Shown: in pieces, positions 1 to 7,956 of the stretch
How positions within the stretch are numbered: the stretch's first letter is position 1
How the letters are laid out: the number at the start of each line of letters is the position of its first letter
Assembly: GCA_947476045.1 (NCBI GenBank)
Contig: CANJNZ010000026.1
Span: 1 to 52,213, forward strand
Length of the DNA stretch: 52,213 bases
Origin: Chthoniobacteraceae bacterium
GTDB taxonomy: Bacteria; Verrucomicrobiota; Verrucomicrobiia; Chthoniobacterales; Chthoniobacteraceae
Direction: 5' to 3'
Notes under the pieces: generated by a model
The model's database searches: none
Told to the model about the DNA's origin: nothing
Seen by the model: only the letters and a program-made list of their open reading frames with translations
Program-made: the position numbers and the translations under genes

Positions 1-88
1 GCTGCACAGAACTTTGCAACTTCTGAGTGTCCATCCATTTGAGAAAATGCCTCTCCATGAACTACTTGCAAAACATGACTTCAACCCT

Positions 89-118
89 TTGACACCGCAA
101 GATTGCAACCAATTACTA
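89..118 (+). promoter_or_regulatory. Weak candidate promoter upstream of the TPR gene
   Basis: A perfect TTGACA box lies at 89-94. About 17 bases downstream there is only a poor -10 match (TTACTA/TACTGT type), 50-80 bases before the ATG at 168. The -35-like box is visible; promoter function is inferred and weak, since housekeeping promoters of this phylum need not match the E. coli consensus. Confidence 0.22.
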
Positions 119-167
119 CTGTGGTAGTTACTGCCGGACACTCGTGACCCTCAGCCTTAAACTATCT

Positions 168-1187
168 ATGAAACCCCATTTTTTAGTCTTGTTCTGTGTT
201 CAGGCTCTCATTCTCACAACTGGTTTTGGGCAGACTGAGTCTGTAGTGACTTCCGTTCCTGATTCGGAAATTGCAAAGACGCCGGAATATCAGGCCGCCA
301 AAGCTGCTGAAAAGAAAGTTGATGGTGCAGCGATGCTTGTCCAAGCGAAGTTGCTCGTTGAGCGATTTCCAAACAGTGCATTGGCTCACAAAGCGATGTC
401 CGATGCCTACTATTACATGAACTTTCTCGATGAGGCAGCGGCATCAGCAGAAACGGCCATTCGGATTAGCCCCAAGGATCCTATTGCATGGCGTAATCTC
501 GGCCATATTCGGGAGGCGCAGCACAAATCTGTTGACGCAGAGGCAGCGTATAAGAACGCAGTAAATTCAGCAAAAAATGATCCGGCCTTCTGGGCCAATT
601 TAGGTGTATTTTATGCAGCCCATAACAATGAGATTTTTGCGCTCCAATGTGCGACGAGTGCTTCGAAACTTTTGAAATCAACGGCTTTTGATGAACATAA
701 TGGCGAGTCATCTGAGGCAACAACTTGGGCAGAAGTCGGTTTTATCTTCATCCAAATTAAAAAGCCAAATGAAGCTATTTCATACTTGAAACGTTCAATC
801 ACGCTTCAACCAGATGTCTGCGCGACTTGGTATGCTTTGGGAACTGCGCATATTCTTAGCAACGATCGTCCAAATGCTCTTCTGGCAGTTCAGCAGGCAC
901 TCAAAATAAACCCTGATTTTGAAGATGCAAAAACCGCTCTAAAAATGATGACTGTGCAACAAGATCAGACCCAGAAGCCAGCAGTCGGTCAGCAGCAAAC
1001 AGCCAGCCAAATAAACGATCAATTAGAGATGATGAAGAAGTTCCAAGAACTACAAAATTTACAATCGCAACAGCAGGGTGGTGCGTCATCTGCACTCAAG
1101 GAATACAATGATACAGTTGAGCAATTACGCAGGCTCGAACAGTCGGGCACTCCTTCAAGAAATAAGAAGGCAGTTCATTTTAAATAA
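168..1187 (+). CDS. Secreted tetratricopeptide-repeat protein
   Basis: This 339-residue protein starts at ATG 168, because the product then opens with a classical signal peptide (MKPHF, hydrophobic core, cleavage near TTGFGQ). A GTG at 144 would add eight residues before it. Residues 55-165 and 185-265 hold TPR-type helical pairs with typical signatures (ALAHKAMSDAYYYM, AWRNLGHIREAQ, TWYALGTAHIL). The last 70 residues are rich in Gln and probably coiled (QLEMMKKFQELQNLQSQQQ). TPR proteins are scaffolds for protein contacts; this one would act in the periplasm or at the cell surface. No enzyme motif is visible. The gene is clearly AT-richer than its neighbours, which may reflect transfer. It stands alone, followed by a repeat-rich RAYT region. 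Confidence 0.85.
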   Translation: MKPHFLVLFCVQALILTTGFGQTESVVTSVPDSEIAKTPEYQAAKAAEKKVDGAAMLVQAKLLVERFPNSALAHKAMSDAYYYMNFLDEAAASAETAIRISPKDPIAWRNLGHIREAQHKSVDAEAAYKNAVNSAKNDPAFWANLGVFYAAHNNEIFALQCATSASKLLKSTAFDEHNGESSEATTWAEVGFIFIQIKKPNEAISYLKRSITLQPDVCATWYALGTAHILSNDRPNALLAVQQALKINPDFEDAKTALKMMTVQQDQTQKPAVGQQQTASQINDQLEMMKKFQELQNLQSQQQGGASSALKEYNDTVEQLRRLEQSGTPSRNKKAVHFK

Positions 1188-1220
1188 AGGAACTTGTTAA
1201 GAACTGAGGCGGATTCTTTG

Positions 1221-1247
1221 CCCCTTTGCGAAATGGCGCTTGGGGCG
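1221..1247 (+). repeat. Left copy of a 27-bp imperfect direct repeat flanking the RAYT region
   Basis: The 27 bases here (CCCCTTTGCGAAATGGCGC...) match 24 of 27 positions at 2202-2228 in the same orientation, 981 bases away. The pair brackets the RAYT transposase and its palindromes. It may be an older repeat family or the scar of an insertion. Confidence 0.5.
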
Positions 1248-1346
1248 ATCGGAGGAGAGACAAGGCACAGATTTGCGCTTCCAATCGTCTCGCGCCTACG
1301 GAAAACAAACTGCGCGATGAGTCCCGGAGGGACTGCCCGCCCTTAG

Positions 1347-1383
1347 CCGGTGGTTGAGCGAGGAACGAGCGACACCACCGGAT
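1347..1383. repeat. REP-like palindrome, left outer copy
   Basis: CCGGTGGT (1347-1354) pairs with ACCACCGG (1374-1381) around a GAGCGAGGAACGAGCG loop. An inverted, slightly shorter copy lies at 1941-1970 on the other side of the transposase. Bacterial REP elements of this kind are mobilised by RAYT proteins. The adjacent stretch 1321-1333 is a mini hairpin GTCCC-GGA-GGGAC. Confidence 0.6.
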
Positions 1384-1401
1384 CACCGTCCCCACACGAC
1401 A

Positions 1402-1427
1402 CGCATCCCGGAGGGATGCCAGCCCTC
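1402..1427. repeat. REP-like hairpin, left inner copy
   Basis: GCATCCC-GGA-GGGATGC forms a 7-bp stem with a 3-base loop and is followed by CAGCC. Its inverted counterpart (GCATCCC-GTC-GGGATGC preceded by GGCTG) lies at 1898-1921. The two inner and two outer elements are mirror images about the transposase gene. Confidence 0.6.
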
Positions 1428-1440
1428 CATGCACCGCGCA

Positions 1441-1887
1441 TCAATCCAAATATCGATCCTCAAACGCCACCCCCGCCTTCACCAAAAACTCCACCAACTC
1501 CTCGCGAAAGGTCTTCGTGCGATGATGCTCCTCTTGGTTCGCGATGTATCGGCGAACGCTTGCCCGCGCCGTCGGGCTCACCGTGAACGCGCCGTATCCC
1601 TCCTGCCACGCAAACGCACCGAGCTTGATTTCCTCATGCACCCACACCGAGGACGCCTTTTTCAACTCCCGCATGAAATCCGCGAGACAATGCGTCGCCT
1701 TCAACCCCACGAGCAAATGCACATGGTCCGCCACGCCGCCGATGCCTTGGGTGAAACCGCCGAGCCCGTTCACAGTGCCGCCGAGGTATTCGTGAAGCCG
1801 CCCACGCCACGCCGCATCAATCAAAGGCGCGCGTTCCTTGGTGGAAAAGACGATGTGGTAATGTAGGGCGAGAAATGTCGAAGGCAT
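1441..1887 (-). CDS. REP-associated tyrosine transposase (RAYT, IS200-like Y1 family)
   Basis: A 148-residue Y1 transposase-like protein. It starts at ATG 1887 (MPSTFLALHYHIVFSTKER); the open frame continues upstream only through repeat sequence. The HUH metal-binding motif is H55-V-H57 (ADHVHLLVG). The nucleophile is predicted to be Y114 in the YIANQEEHH block typical of the family. Members cut and join single-stranded DNA at hairpins. RAYTs are usually single-copy, domesticated, and flanked by REP palindromes that they recognise, which matches the mirrored hairpins on both sides. The catalytic residues are intact and no frameshift is seen, so the protein is probably functional. Confidence 0.85.
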   Translation of the reverse strand: MPSTFLALHYHIVFSTKERAPLIDAAWRGRLHEYLGGTVNGLGGFTQGIGGVADHVHLLVGLKATHCLADFMRELKKASSVWVHEEIKLGAFAWQEGYGAFTVSPTARASVRRYIANQEEHHRTKTFREELVEFLVKAGVAFEDRYLD

Positions 1888-2264
1888 AACGGTGTGTGGC
1901 TGGCATCCCGTCGGGATGCGTTTGTTTTCGCGCGCATCGTATCCGGTGGTGTCGCTTCGCTCAACCTCCGGCTCGAAACCCTTCGGGTTGATGGGCGGCG
2001 TTCGTTTGCGCAAGATTGCGATGGCGACGGAGCATTTTGAAAAGGAGGAAGTGGGGCGGGCAGATCATTTGCCGTTGGTGTATCAATTTGGAATCCAAGA
2101 AGACAGGAAGGGAGGAATGAATCGGGAGTGCCGCAGGATGTCAGGTTTTAACCTTCCTGGTTTCATGGCTTCCAAATTCAAAATGAGGCAACACCCATTT
2201 ACCCCTTTGCAGAATGGCGCTTGAGGCGGTTGCGCTCTGGAGTGGTTTCGTGAAATATCCCGCC
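1888..2264. repeat. Intergenic region with right-hand REP-like copies and direct repeat
   Basis: This 377-base gap holds no credible gene. From the left it contains GGCTGGCATCCC-GTC-GGGATGC (1898-1921), the inverted outer element ATCCGGTGGTGTCGC...CCTCCGG (1941-1970), a mini hairpin AACCC-TTC-GGGTT (about 1978-1990), and the right copy of the 27-bp direct repeat (2202-2228). Plus-strand open frames here read through repeats and were not called. Confidence 0.6.
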
Positions 2265-3194
2265 ATGATTCTTGCCACCGATCCTGTCTGCAAAACGCAT
2301 AATCCCGGAAGGGGACACCCGGAACAAATCGCGCGGTATGCCGCTGTGTATGACGCTCTGAACGCGGCGGGCATCGTCGCGAAGGCCACAGTGATCGGCC
2401 CGCGCGCGCTCACGCATGAAGACCGGTTGCTCGCTCACGAAGCGCGCTATCTCGAAATCGCCGAACGCGAAATCCGTGGCGGATACGATCATCTCAGCAC
2501 GGGCGACACGAGCATCGGGCCGGAATCCTGGGACGCCGCGAACGCCGCCGCTGGTTGCGCGGTCGCCGCGACGGAGGCTGTGGTGAAAGGCGAAGCGAAG
2601 ACCGCTTTCTGCCTCATCCGCCCACCGGGGCACCATGCGAATGCGGTGAAAGGGATGGGATTTTGCGTGCTGAACAACGTCGCCCTCGCCGCCCGGTTCG
2701 CGCGTCGCCGGCTCGGAATCGAGCGCGTGCTGATTGTGGATTGGGACGTTCACCACGGCAACGGCACGCAGGATATTTTTTACGAGGACGGCAGCGTGTT
2801 CGTTTTCAACACGCACCAGTCGCCGTGGTATCCCGGCACCGGCGCGGCGCATGAAACCGGCGCGGGCGCGGGCAAGGGCACGACGCTGAACTGCCCGTTC
2901 CCCGCCGGGAGCGGACGCGCGGAAATCCTCGGCGCATTTGAAACGAAACTCGTCCCCGCGATGGAAAAGTTCCGCCCCGAGCTGGTGATGATTAGCGCGG
3001 GCTTCGACTCCCGCGAGGGCGACCCTCTCGGAAACTTCCTGCTCACGGACAAAGACTTCGCCGACCTCACAAAAATCGTCCGTGGCATCGCAGCAAAAAC
3101 CGCCGATGGCCGCGTGGTGAGCGTGCTCGAAGGCGGCTACAATCTCGCCGGTCTGGCGAGCGCCGCGACCGCGCACGTCGGCGCGCTGGTTTGA
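2265..3194 (+). CDS. Histone-deacetylase-family (acetylpolyamine/acetoin-utilisation type) deacetylase
   Basis: A 309-residue arginase/HDAC-fold amidohydrolase. ATG 2265 is chosen because the fold begins at once (MILATDPVCKTHNPGRGHPE). Visible catalytic features are the HH pair in RPPGHHA (H123, H124), zinc ligands D161 and H163 in DWDVHHGNGT, the third ligand D248 in SAGFDSREGDPLG, and the transition-state tyrosine Y292 in EGGYN. Bacterial members remove acetyl groups from polyamines, acetyl-lysine or other small amides in the cytoplasm; the substrate cannot be read from sequence. All key residues are present and the length is normal. It sits 57 bases before lpdA on the same strand, with no strong functional tie. 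Confidence 0.9.
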   Translation: MILATDPVCKTHNPGRGHPEQIARYAAVYDALNAAGIVAKATVIGPRALTHEDRLLAHEARYLEIAEREIRGGYDHLSTGDTSIGPESWDAANAAAGCAVAATEAVVKGEAKTAFCLIRPPGHHANAVKGMGFCVLNNVALAARFARRRLGIERVLIVDWDVHHGNGTQDIFYEDGSVFVFNTHQSPWYPGTGAAHETGAGAGKGTTLNCPFPAGSGRAEILGAFETKLVPAMEKFRPELVMISAGFDSREGDPLGNFLLTDKDFADLTKIVRGIAAKTADGRVVSVLEGGYNLAGLASAATAHVGALV

Positions 3195-3251
3195 GAATCC
3201 CTTTGACGCATCGGCGGTCGCGCCCGCATCTTCCGCGCTCACTTTTTTTCT

Positions 3252-4643
3252 ATGGCAAACTACGACCTCATCGTCATCGGTGGCGGGCCTGCGGGCTACG
3301 TCGGCGCAATCAAAGCAGCGCAACTCGGCAAACGCGTCGCGTGCGTGGAGAAGGAACGCGCGGGCGGGACTTGCCTGAACTGGGGCTGCATCCCGACGAA
3401 ATCGCTACTGCGCAACGCGGAGCTGTATCACTTGATGAAACATCGCGCGGCCGAGTTTGGCATGACTTTCACCGGGCTGGAATACGACTGGAGCAAAGTC
3501 ATCGCGCGCTCCCGCGACGTGAGCGACAAGAACGCAGGCGGCATCGAGTTTCTCTTCAAGAAAAACAAGGTGGACTACATTCGCGGCGAGGCCTCGATGG
3601 ACAAGGCGGGCGAGGTTTCCGTGACGGGCGCGGATGGAAAAGTGGAGACGCACACCGCAGCGAAAGTGCTCGTCGCCACCGGCTGCGTGTCGCGCCCGAT
3701 GCCGGGGCTTCCTTTCAACGGAACGACGGTGATTGGCTCGCGTGAGGCGATGGTTCTGCCGAAGCAACCCGGCTCGATGATCGTCATCGGCGCTGGTGCG
3801 ATTGGCGTGGAGTTCGCGTATTTTTACAACGCATTCGGCACGAAAGTGACGATGATCGAAATGGCTCCGAACGCGCTGCCTGTCGAGGACACCGAGGTTT
3901 CGCAGGTCGTGGAGCGGTCGTTTGCGAAGCAAGGAATCAAAGTGCTCACAAACACGAAAACGACGAAGACCGAGACGACCGCGAACGGCGTGCGCGTCAC
4001 CGTCGCAGGCGCAGACGGCAAGGAGCAGGTGCTCGAAGCCGAGGTGTGCCTCGTGGCCATCGGCGTGCAGCCGCTCATGCCCGGCGGGAAAATTTCGCTG
4101 GTGAAGACGGAGCGCGGTTACATCAAGACGAATGACCGCTACGAGACGAGCGTGCCGGGAGTGTTCGCAGCGGGCGACATCATCGGGCCTCCGTGGCTGG
4201 CGCACGTCGCGAGCTACGAAGCCGTGCAGGCGGTCGAGGGGATGTTCGTCGCCGGAGCGAAACCGAAGAAGGTGACAGTGTTTCCGGGCTGCACGTATTG
4301 CCATCCGCAAGTCGCGAGCGTCGGCCTCACCGAGCGCGCGGCGAAGGAGGCGGGGAAGAAATTCAAAGTCGGCAAGTTCCCGTTCATGGCGAGCGGCAAA
4401 GCCCGCGCCATCGGCGAAATCGAGGGCTTCGTGAAGCTCATCTACGGCGAACCGCACGGCGAACTCCTCGGCGCGCACATCGTCGGCCCCGAGGCGACCG
4501 AAATGATCGCCGAACTCGGCCTCGCCATCACCGCCGAGATCACCAAGGACGAAATCGAAGCCACCATCCACGCGCACCCGACGCTCAGCGAAGCCGTGCA
4601 CGAAGCCACCGGAGTCGCCTACGGCCACGCGATCCATATTTAA
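3252..4643 (+). CDS. lpdA: Dihydrolipoyl dehydrogenase (E3)
   Basis: A 463-residue flavin disulfide oxidoreductase. The FAD-binding GGGPAG lies at residues 10-15, and the redox cysteines C41 and C46 in GGTCLNWGCIPTKS have the dihydrolipoamide-dehydrogenase spacing. The NAD-binding GAGAIGVEF is near residue 180, the second FAD motif is TSVPGVFAAGDI, and the catalytic H442/E447 pair lies in HAHPTLSEAVHEA. It reoxidises dihydrolipoamide in 2-oxoacid dehydrogenase complexes or glycine cleavage using NAD+. No E1 or E2 genes are nearby, so it probably serves complexes encoded elsewhere. Length and active site are normal. A small secreted protein follows after 14 bases. Confidence 0.95.
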   Translation: MANYDLIVIGGGPAGYVGAIKAAQLGKRVACVEKERAGGTCLNWGCIPTKSLLRNAELYHLMKHRAAEFGMTFTGLEYDWSKVIARSRDVSDKNAGGIEFLFKKNKVDYIRGEASMDKAGEVSVTGADGKVETHTAAKVLVATGCVSRPMPGLPFNGTTVIGSREAMVLPKQPGSMIVIGAGAIGVEFAYFYNAFGTKVTMIEMAPNALPVEDTEVSQVVERSFAKQGIKVLTNTKTTKTETTANGVRVTVAGADGKEQVLEAEVCLVAIGVQPLMPGGKISLVKTERGYIKTNDRYETSVPGVFAAGDIIGPPWLAHVASYEAVQAVEGMFVAGAKPKKVTVFPGCTYCHPQVASVGLTERAAKEAGKKFKVGKFPFMASGKARAIGEIEGFVKLIYGEPHGELLGAHIVGPEATEMIAELGLAITAEITKDEIEATIHAHPTLSEAVHEATGVAYGHAIHI

Positions 4644-4657
4644 AAACGAAAAACACC

Positions 4658-5158
4658 ATGCGCTCCGCCTTGCTCGCCCTCTTGCTCATCGCCACAGCCG
4701 CATGGGCCGAGCTGGGCCCTTTGCACAAGGAGGACGCCGGGAAGTTTGAGTTCCGACCGCCTGCGGGCTGGAAGGTCATGGAGTTCGGCGGGCTCAAATA
4801 TAAGATCCACCACGCGGCCGCGAAGGACGGCTTTGCGCCAAACATGAATTTCATGGAAGAGGCCTTCGCCGGGGATTTCAAAGACTATCCGCCGCAGGCA
4901 ATGCGCATGGTCGAGACGATGATGAAGGCAAAAATCACAGCGCAGCCAGTTGCTTTCAAACTGGATTCAGGACTTCCCTGCTCGCGCTCTGTCTTCGAGG
5001 CGAATCAACAGGGCAGAGACCTGCGCTTCATCTCATTCCTGAACCGGCTGGATGATAAGAAAGTCGTGATAGCGACTTTCACCTCGCTTCTTGCTGATAG
5101 CGACAAGTGGGACGCCTCAGTGGCGGAAAGCATTCGCACTTTCGCGCAGGCAAAGTAA
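4658..5158 (+). CDS. Secreted protein of unknown function
   Basis: A 166-residue protein that begins at ATG 4658 with a clear signal peptide (MRSALLALLLIATAAWA). The mature part opens with FEFRPPAGWKVMEFGGLKYK. This resembles the start of small PsbP/DUF1795-like periplasmic domains, but the match is only by feel and no function is claimed. It has one cysteine and no lipobox. It lies 14 bases after lpdA, so the two are probably co-transcribed, and a hairpin with a T-rich tail follows at 5166. Confidence 0.75.
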   Translation: MRSALLALLLIATAAWAELGPLHKEDAGKFEFRPPAGWKVMEFGGLKYKIHHAAAKDGFAPNMNFMEEAFAGDFKDYPPQAMRMVETMMKAKITAQPVAFKLDSGLPCSRSVFEANQQGRDLRFISFLNRLDDKKVVIATFTSLLADSDKWDASVAESIRTFAQAK

Positions 5159-5165
5159 TGCCATC

Positions 5166-5194
5166 GCAGCTAAGTGAGCTGCTCGGATCTTTTA
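5166..5194 (+). terminator. Candidate rho-independent terminator after the lpdA operon
   Basis: GCAGCT (5166-5171) and AGCTGC (5177-5182) form a 6-bp stem with a 5-base loop, followed by TCGGATCTTTT. It lies 7 bases after the stop at 5158. A second hairpin, CCGCAC-CAGAA-GTGCGG at 5206-5222, lies in the same convergent gap and could end the opposing lipoprotein gene, though it lacks a good U-tract. Confidence 0.4.
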
Positions 5195-5229
5195 AATGTC
5201 TCTATCCGCACCAGAAGTGCGGGCATTCC

Positions 5230-5421
5230 TTAGCGGGAAGGATTGGCGAGGCGCACGACGTGGCCGCCGGAAGCAAAAGAGTTCTGCTGGAGCATGACGT
5301 GCTTGCCCTTGGCGTTGGAGTCGCAGTGTCCCATTTCGACTTTGCGGCATCCGCTCTGCGAGCTGCAGGCTGCGAAAGCGAGGGTGAGAGCAACGGTGAG
5401 GAGTGACAGTGTTTTGTTCAT
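5230..5421 (-). CDS. Small lipoprotein, 63 residues
   Basis: Starts at ATG 5421 with MNKTLSLLTVALTLAFAAC, a type II signal peptide whose lipobox cysteine is C19. The mature peptide of about 45 residues has two further cysteines (C25, C33) and no recognised domain. It is the last gene of the leftward group SEC-C protein - methyltransferase - LysR regulator - lipoprotein, 58 bases below the LysR stop. Function unknown; the signal peptide is the main evidence that the gene is real. Confidence 0.65.
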   Translation of the reverse strand: MNKTLSLLTVALTLAFAACSSQSGCRKVEMGHCDSNAKGKHVMLQQNSFASGGHVVRLANPSR

Positions 5422-5479
5422 GGTCGGTTTGAGTTGACGGCGCGGAAGTTGGAGGATTTCTCGCCGCGAGGCAAGAAAA

Positions 5480-6391
5480 TCAATGCGCCTGCCAAAGTGC
5501 GCGTGATTTTTCCCACTCGCCGACCAGCGCGCGGAAGGCAGCAGCGGCTGGCGAGGTGTCTTCGGCGGACCACACCATGACCAATTCCACCGCATGTGTG
5601 GGCGTGAGCGGGCGGAAGACGAGCGGCCCGCCCTTCCCGAGCAAGGCCACGCTGTCGGGAATGATGCCGATGCCTTCGCCGGCTTCCACATAGCTAAGCA
5701 CGGTGTGGATTACGCTCGGAGTCTGCGCGAGCTTCGGCGTGAAATGGGCGCTGCGACACGCGGCGAGGATCGCGTCGTGCAAGCCGACGCCTTCGCGCCG
5801 GGCGAGAATCACTAGCGATTCGTCGGCCAAATCGCGCCACGAGACAGAGCGCTTGCGAGCGAGTCGGTGCCCTGCCGGGAACACTCCGAAAAATGGTTCC
5901 TTGCGCAAAAGCATCGTCTTCAAACCATGCGCCTGCCGTGCGAGCACCGGTCGTGTGAGTCCGATTGCCAGTCGTCCGCGGGCCACCATTTCCCAGACAC
6001 GTTCCGGTGTTCTTTCCTCTAAAATGACGGACACACGCGGGTAACGGCGGCGGAACTCCGCTAGCAATCGGCCGAGGAACGCCTGCGTCGGCGGCCCGAT
6101 GTAGCCGACACGCAATTCGCCTTCTTCACCCGATGCCGTCCGCTGAACGCGCCGCACAGCGTCGTCCACCCGCTGGAGAATCAGCCCGATTTCGTGCAGA
6201 AAAACCGCACCCGCTTCGTTCAGCGCCACGCCCCGCCGACTGCGTATGAGCAACTCCGTCCCCACGCGATGCTCCAATTCCTTCACCGCACGACTGAGCG
6301 CCGGCTGCGCGACACGCAGACGGCGTGCGGCCTTGGAAAAACTGAGTTCCTCGGCGACGGCCTGGAAGTAGCGGAGATGACGAAGTTCCAT
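5480..6391 (-). CDS. LysR-family transcriptional regulator
   Basis: A 303-residue LysR regulator. Its N-terminal winged helix-turn-helix (residues 1-60, MELRHLRYFQAVAEELSFSK, then ALSRAVKELE) is followed by a two-lobe periplasmic-binding-like effector domain (about 90-300). The CbnR/BenM/CatM-like N-terminus suggests response to a small organic acid, which is an inference. ATG 6391 gives the family's usual start; ATG 6412 would add seven residues. LysR regulators usually control a divergent gene, but both neighbours point the same way, so its target is not evident. Confidence 0.9.
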   Translation of the reverse strand: MELRHLRYFQAVAEELSFSKAARRLRVAQPALSRAVKELEHRVGTELLIRSRRGVALNEAGAVFLHEIGLILQRVDDAVRRVQRTASGEEGELRVGYIGPPTQAFLGRLLAEFRRRYPRVSVILEERTPERVWEMVARGRLAIGLTRPVLARQAHGLKTMLLRKEPFFGVFPAGHRLARKRSVSWRDLADESLVILARREGVGLHDAILAACRSAHFTPKLAQTPSVIHTVLSYVEAGEGIGIIPDSVALLGKGGPLVFRPLTPTHAVELVMVWSAEDTSPAAAAFRALVGEWEKSRALWQAH

Positions 6392-6507
6392 TGGGTGATA
6401 GCGGCTCGGCATAATACCGATAGCGAGACTCCAATTTCGTTACAAGCCGCATGGCGGGGAAACGGTGTGACTGCAGAGAGCTTACTCATTCGCGAAAAGC
6501 TCTGCGC

Positions 6508-7305
6508 TCAGGCCTTGCGGAAGCACCAGGAGCGGTAGGAAAGTTCATCCGTTTCCAGCGCGACATAGACTCGGGAGCCGGGCACTCCTGCAAAATCACG
6601 CCCGAGCGAATGGAGAAAACGCGGAAGACGTTCGTGGATGAGTGTGAGGCTGCGCGCGGCGTTGCAGCCCATTCCGCGAAGAACTTCGGGGCCGATGTTG
6701 CGCGTCTGCACGATCTCCATCCGCGCGGCGGCGATGGCGGACTCCCATGCGGCGATTTCGTCGCGAAAGCGGAAGTCGGCGTAGAGAAAATGACCGCCGG
6801 GGCGCAACACGCGCGCGACTTCTGCGAGGAAGCCAGGAAAATCCGGGTAGCAGTGTGAGGCCTCGACGTTGATCACTGCATCGAGCGAAGCGTCGGGAAA
6901 AGGGAGCCGCTGGGCGTCGCCTTGTATGAATCGAAGTCCGGCTACGTTGTGACGCTGTTCGCAAAAGCGGATGCCGGTCGGGTTGAGGTCGAGGCCGGTA
7001 TAGCTGGCGGGTTGCATCGTGCGCGTGATCCACGACGCGCCGCCGCCGTGTCCGCAACTCACTTCGAGCACGTTTTTTCCATGCAGTTCCACTTGGGATG
7101 CCACGTGGTGGTAAAGCTGGATGCAGGCGCGGTTCGGTTCGTCTTCCGGCGCGAGCGGCAGCGCGACAGGCGGGTTGGTTTCGAAGGCGTAGTTGAGAAA
7201 AAGCACCTCTTCGCCGCGCAGTCGTCGCGTGAGGAATGGATACCACAGACGCCAGATGGCTTTGCGGACGCAACCGACGGACAAAAGGCGTTCGAGAAGC
7301 GACAT
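6508..7305 (-). CDS. Class I SAM-dependent methyltransferase
   Basis: A 265-residue Rossmann methyltransferase. The SAM-binding motif I is EVSCGHGGGASW (about residues 81-92), a variant typical of enzymes related to mycobacterial phthiotriolone-type lipid methyltransferases. Later motifs are LDLNPTGI (acidic ribose contact), GDAQRLPFPDASLDAVI and VARVLRPGGHFLYADF. The substrate is unknown; a lipid or polyketide-like hydroxyl is a reasonable guess from the family only. It lies 23 bases after the SEC-C gene and 116 bases before the LysR gene. Confidence 0.85.
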   Translation of the reverse strand: MSLLERLLSVGCVRKAIWRLWYPFLTRRLRGEEVLFLNYAFETNPPVALPLAPEDEPNRACIQLYHHVASQVELHGKNVLEVSCGHGGGASWITRTMQPASYTGLDLNPTGIRFCEQRHNVAGLRFIQGDAQRLPFPDASLDAVINVEASHCYPDFPGFLAEVARVLRPGGHFLYADFRFRDEIAAWESAIAAARMEIVQTRNIGPEVLRGMGCNAARSLTLIHERLPRFLHSLGRDFAGVPGSRVYVALETDELSYRSWCFRKA

Positions 7306-7328
7306 GAAAAGTTGCGGGACTGCGCTGA

Positions 7329-7817
7329 CTAATCCTCCGCGAGGCCGTGGCAGATATTGAATGGCAACTCACTGCCGCAATAGCAGGGCGTTTCGCGGAG
7401 CATCAGCCGGCGCGACTCCACATCGCTGCCGTCCCACACCAATCGCGAATCGGGCAGGAAGAGGATCTTTTTCGGGTGCTCCACCCTCGGCGTCACGTCA
7501 ATCAAAACACCGTCCGGGCGACGCCACACCGCACAAAATTCACCCTCGACAAAAGCAGCGGGCTGCTCGCGCATTTTCCAGCCGTGCTGGGCGGAGCCGC
7601 CGTGTCGCTTCACCATTTTGGAGACGTTTTTAAAAGAACAGTCGGGCAGACACTCATCGCCCGGTTTCGCAATGACGTAGGCTGGCGTGGTGGTCGCATC
7701 TATTTGCTTCGAGAGTTTCAGAATTCCCTTCGTAATTGGCGGGGCGCTCGGAGTTTTTTTTACCGCCACCGGCTCGGTGCGTGGACTGTTTTCGTCCTGT
7801 TTTTTAGGTCTGGCCAT
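7329..7817 (-). CDS. Protein with a C-terminal SEC-C-like zinc motif
   Basis: A 162-residue protein. The first 35 residues are charged and Pro-rich, and the middle part (about 35-140) is unrecognised. The C-terminus CYCGSELPFNICHG matches the SEC-C zinc motif (CxCGS...CHG) found at the end of SecA and in many stand-alone proteins, where it binds zinc and often mediates contacts with protein or nucleic acid. It contains two further cysteines (GDECLPDCSF) that might form another metal site. It heads the leftward group and is divergent from the ABC importer at 7957. Confidence 0.75.
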   Translation of the reverse strand: MARPKKQDENSPRTEPVAVKKTPSAPPITKGILKLSKQIDATTTPAYVIAKPGDECLPDCSFKNVSKMVKRHGGSAQHGWKMREQPAAFVEGEFCAVWRRPDGVLIDVTPRVEHPKKILFLPDSRLVWDGSDVESRRLMLRETPCYCGSELPFNICHGLAED

Positions 7818-7848
7818 CTTGGTGTTTTCGCGACTCTACGCACGGATC

Positions 7849-7865
7849 GCGCAACTAGCTTGCGC
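7849..7865. promoter_or_regulatory. Perfect inverted repeat in a divergent promoter region
   Basis: GCGCAA-N5-TTGCGC lies in the 139-base gap between the divergent SEC-C gene (start 7817) and the ABC importer (start 7957). Its size and place suit a dimeric repressor or activator site, but a hairpin in the leader is equally possible. Confidence 0.3.
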
Positions 7866-7956
7866 AAAGTTTCGTGTGATGCCGCGCGGGCATCGCTGAG
7901 ATAGCGAGATTTGATTTCCGCTATTAGCCGCACTCTGGCAGATTCCCGTGCTCTGC

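Noticed and set aside
1350-1866. Plus-strand frames overlapping the RAYT transposase
   Set aside because: Opposite strand of a gene with full HUH and Tyr motifs; the products are Pro/Arg-rich shadows.
2199-4637. Long minus-strand frames opposite the deacetylase and lpdA (2199-3323 and 3405-4637)
   Set aside because: Rich in Arg, His and Asp with no domains; the plus-strand genes have intact catalytic motifs.
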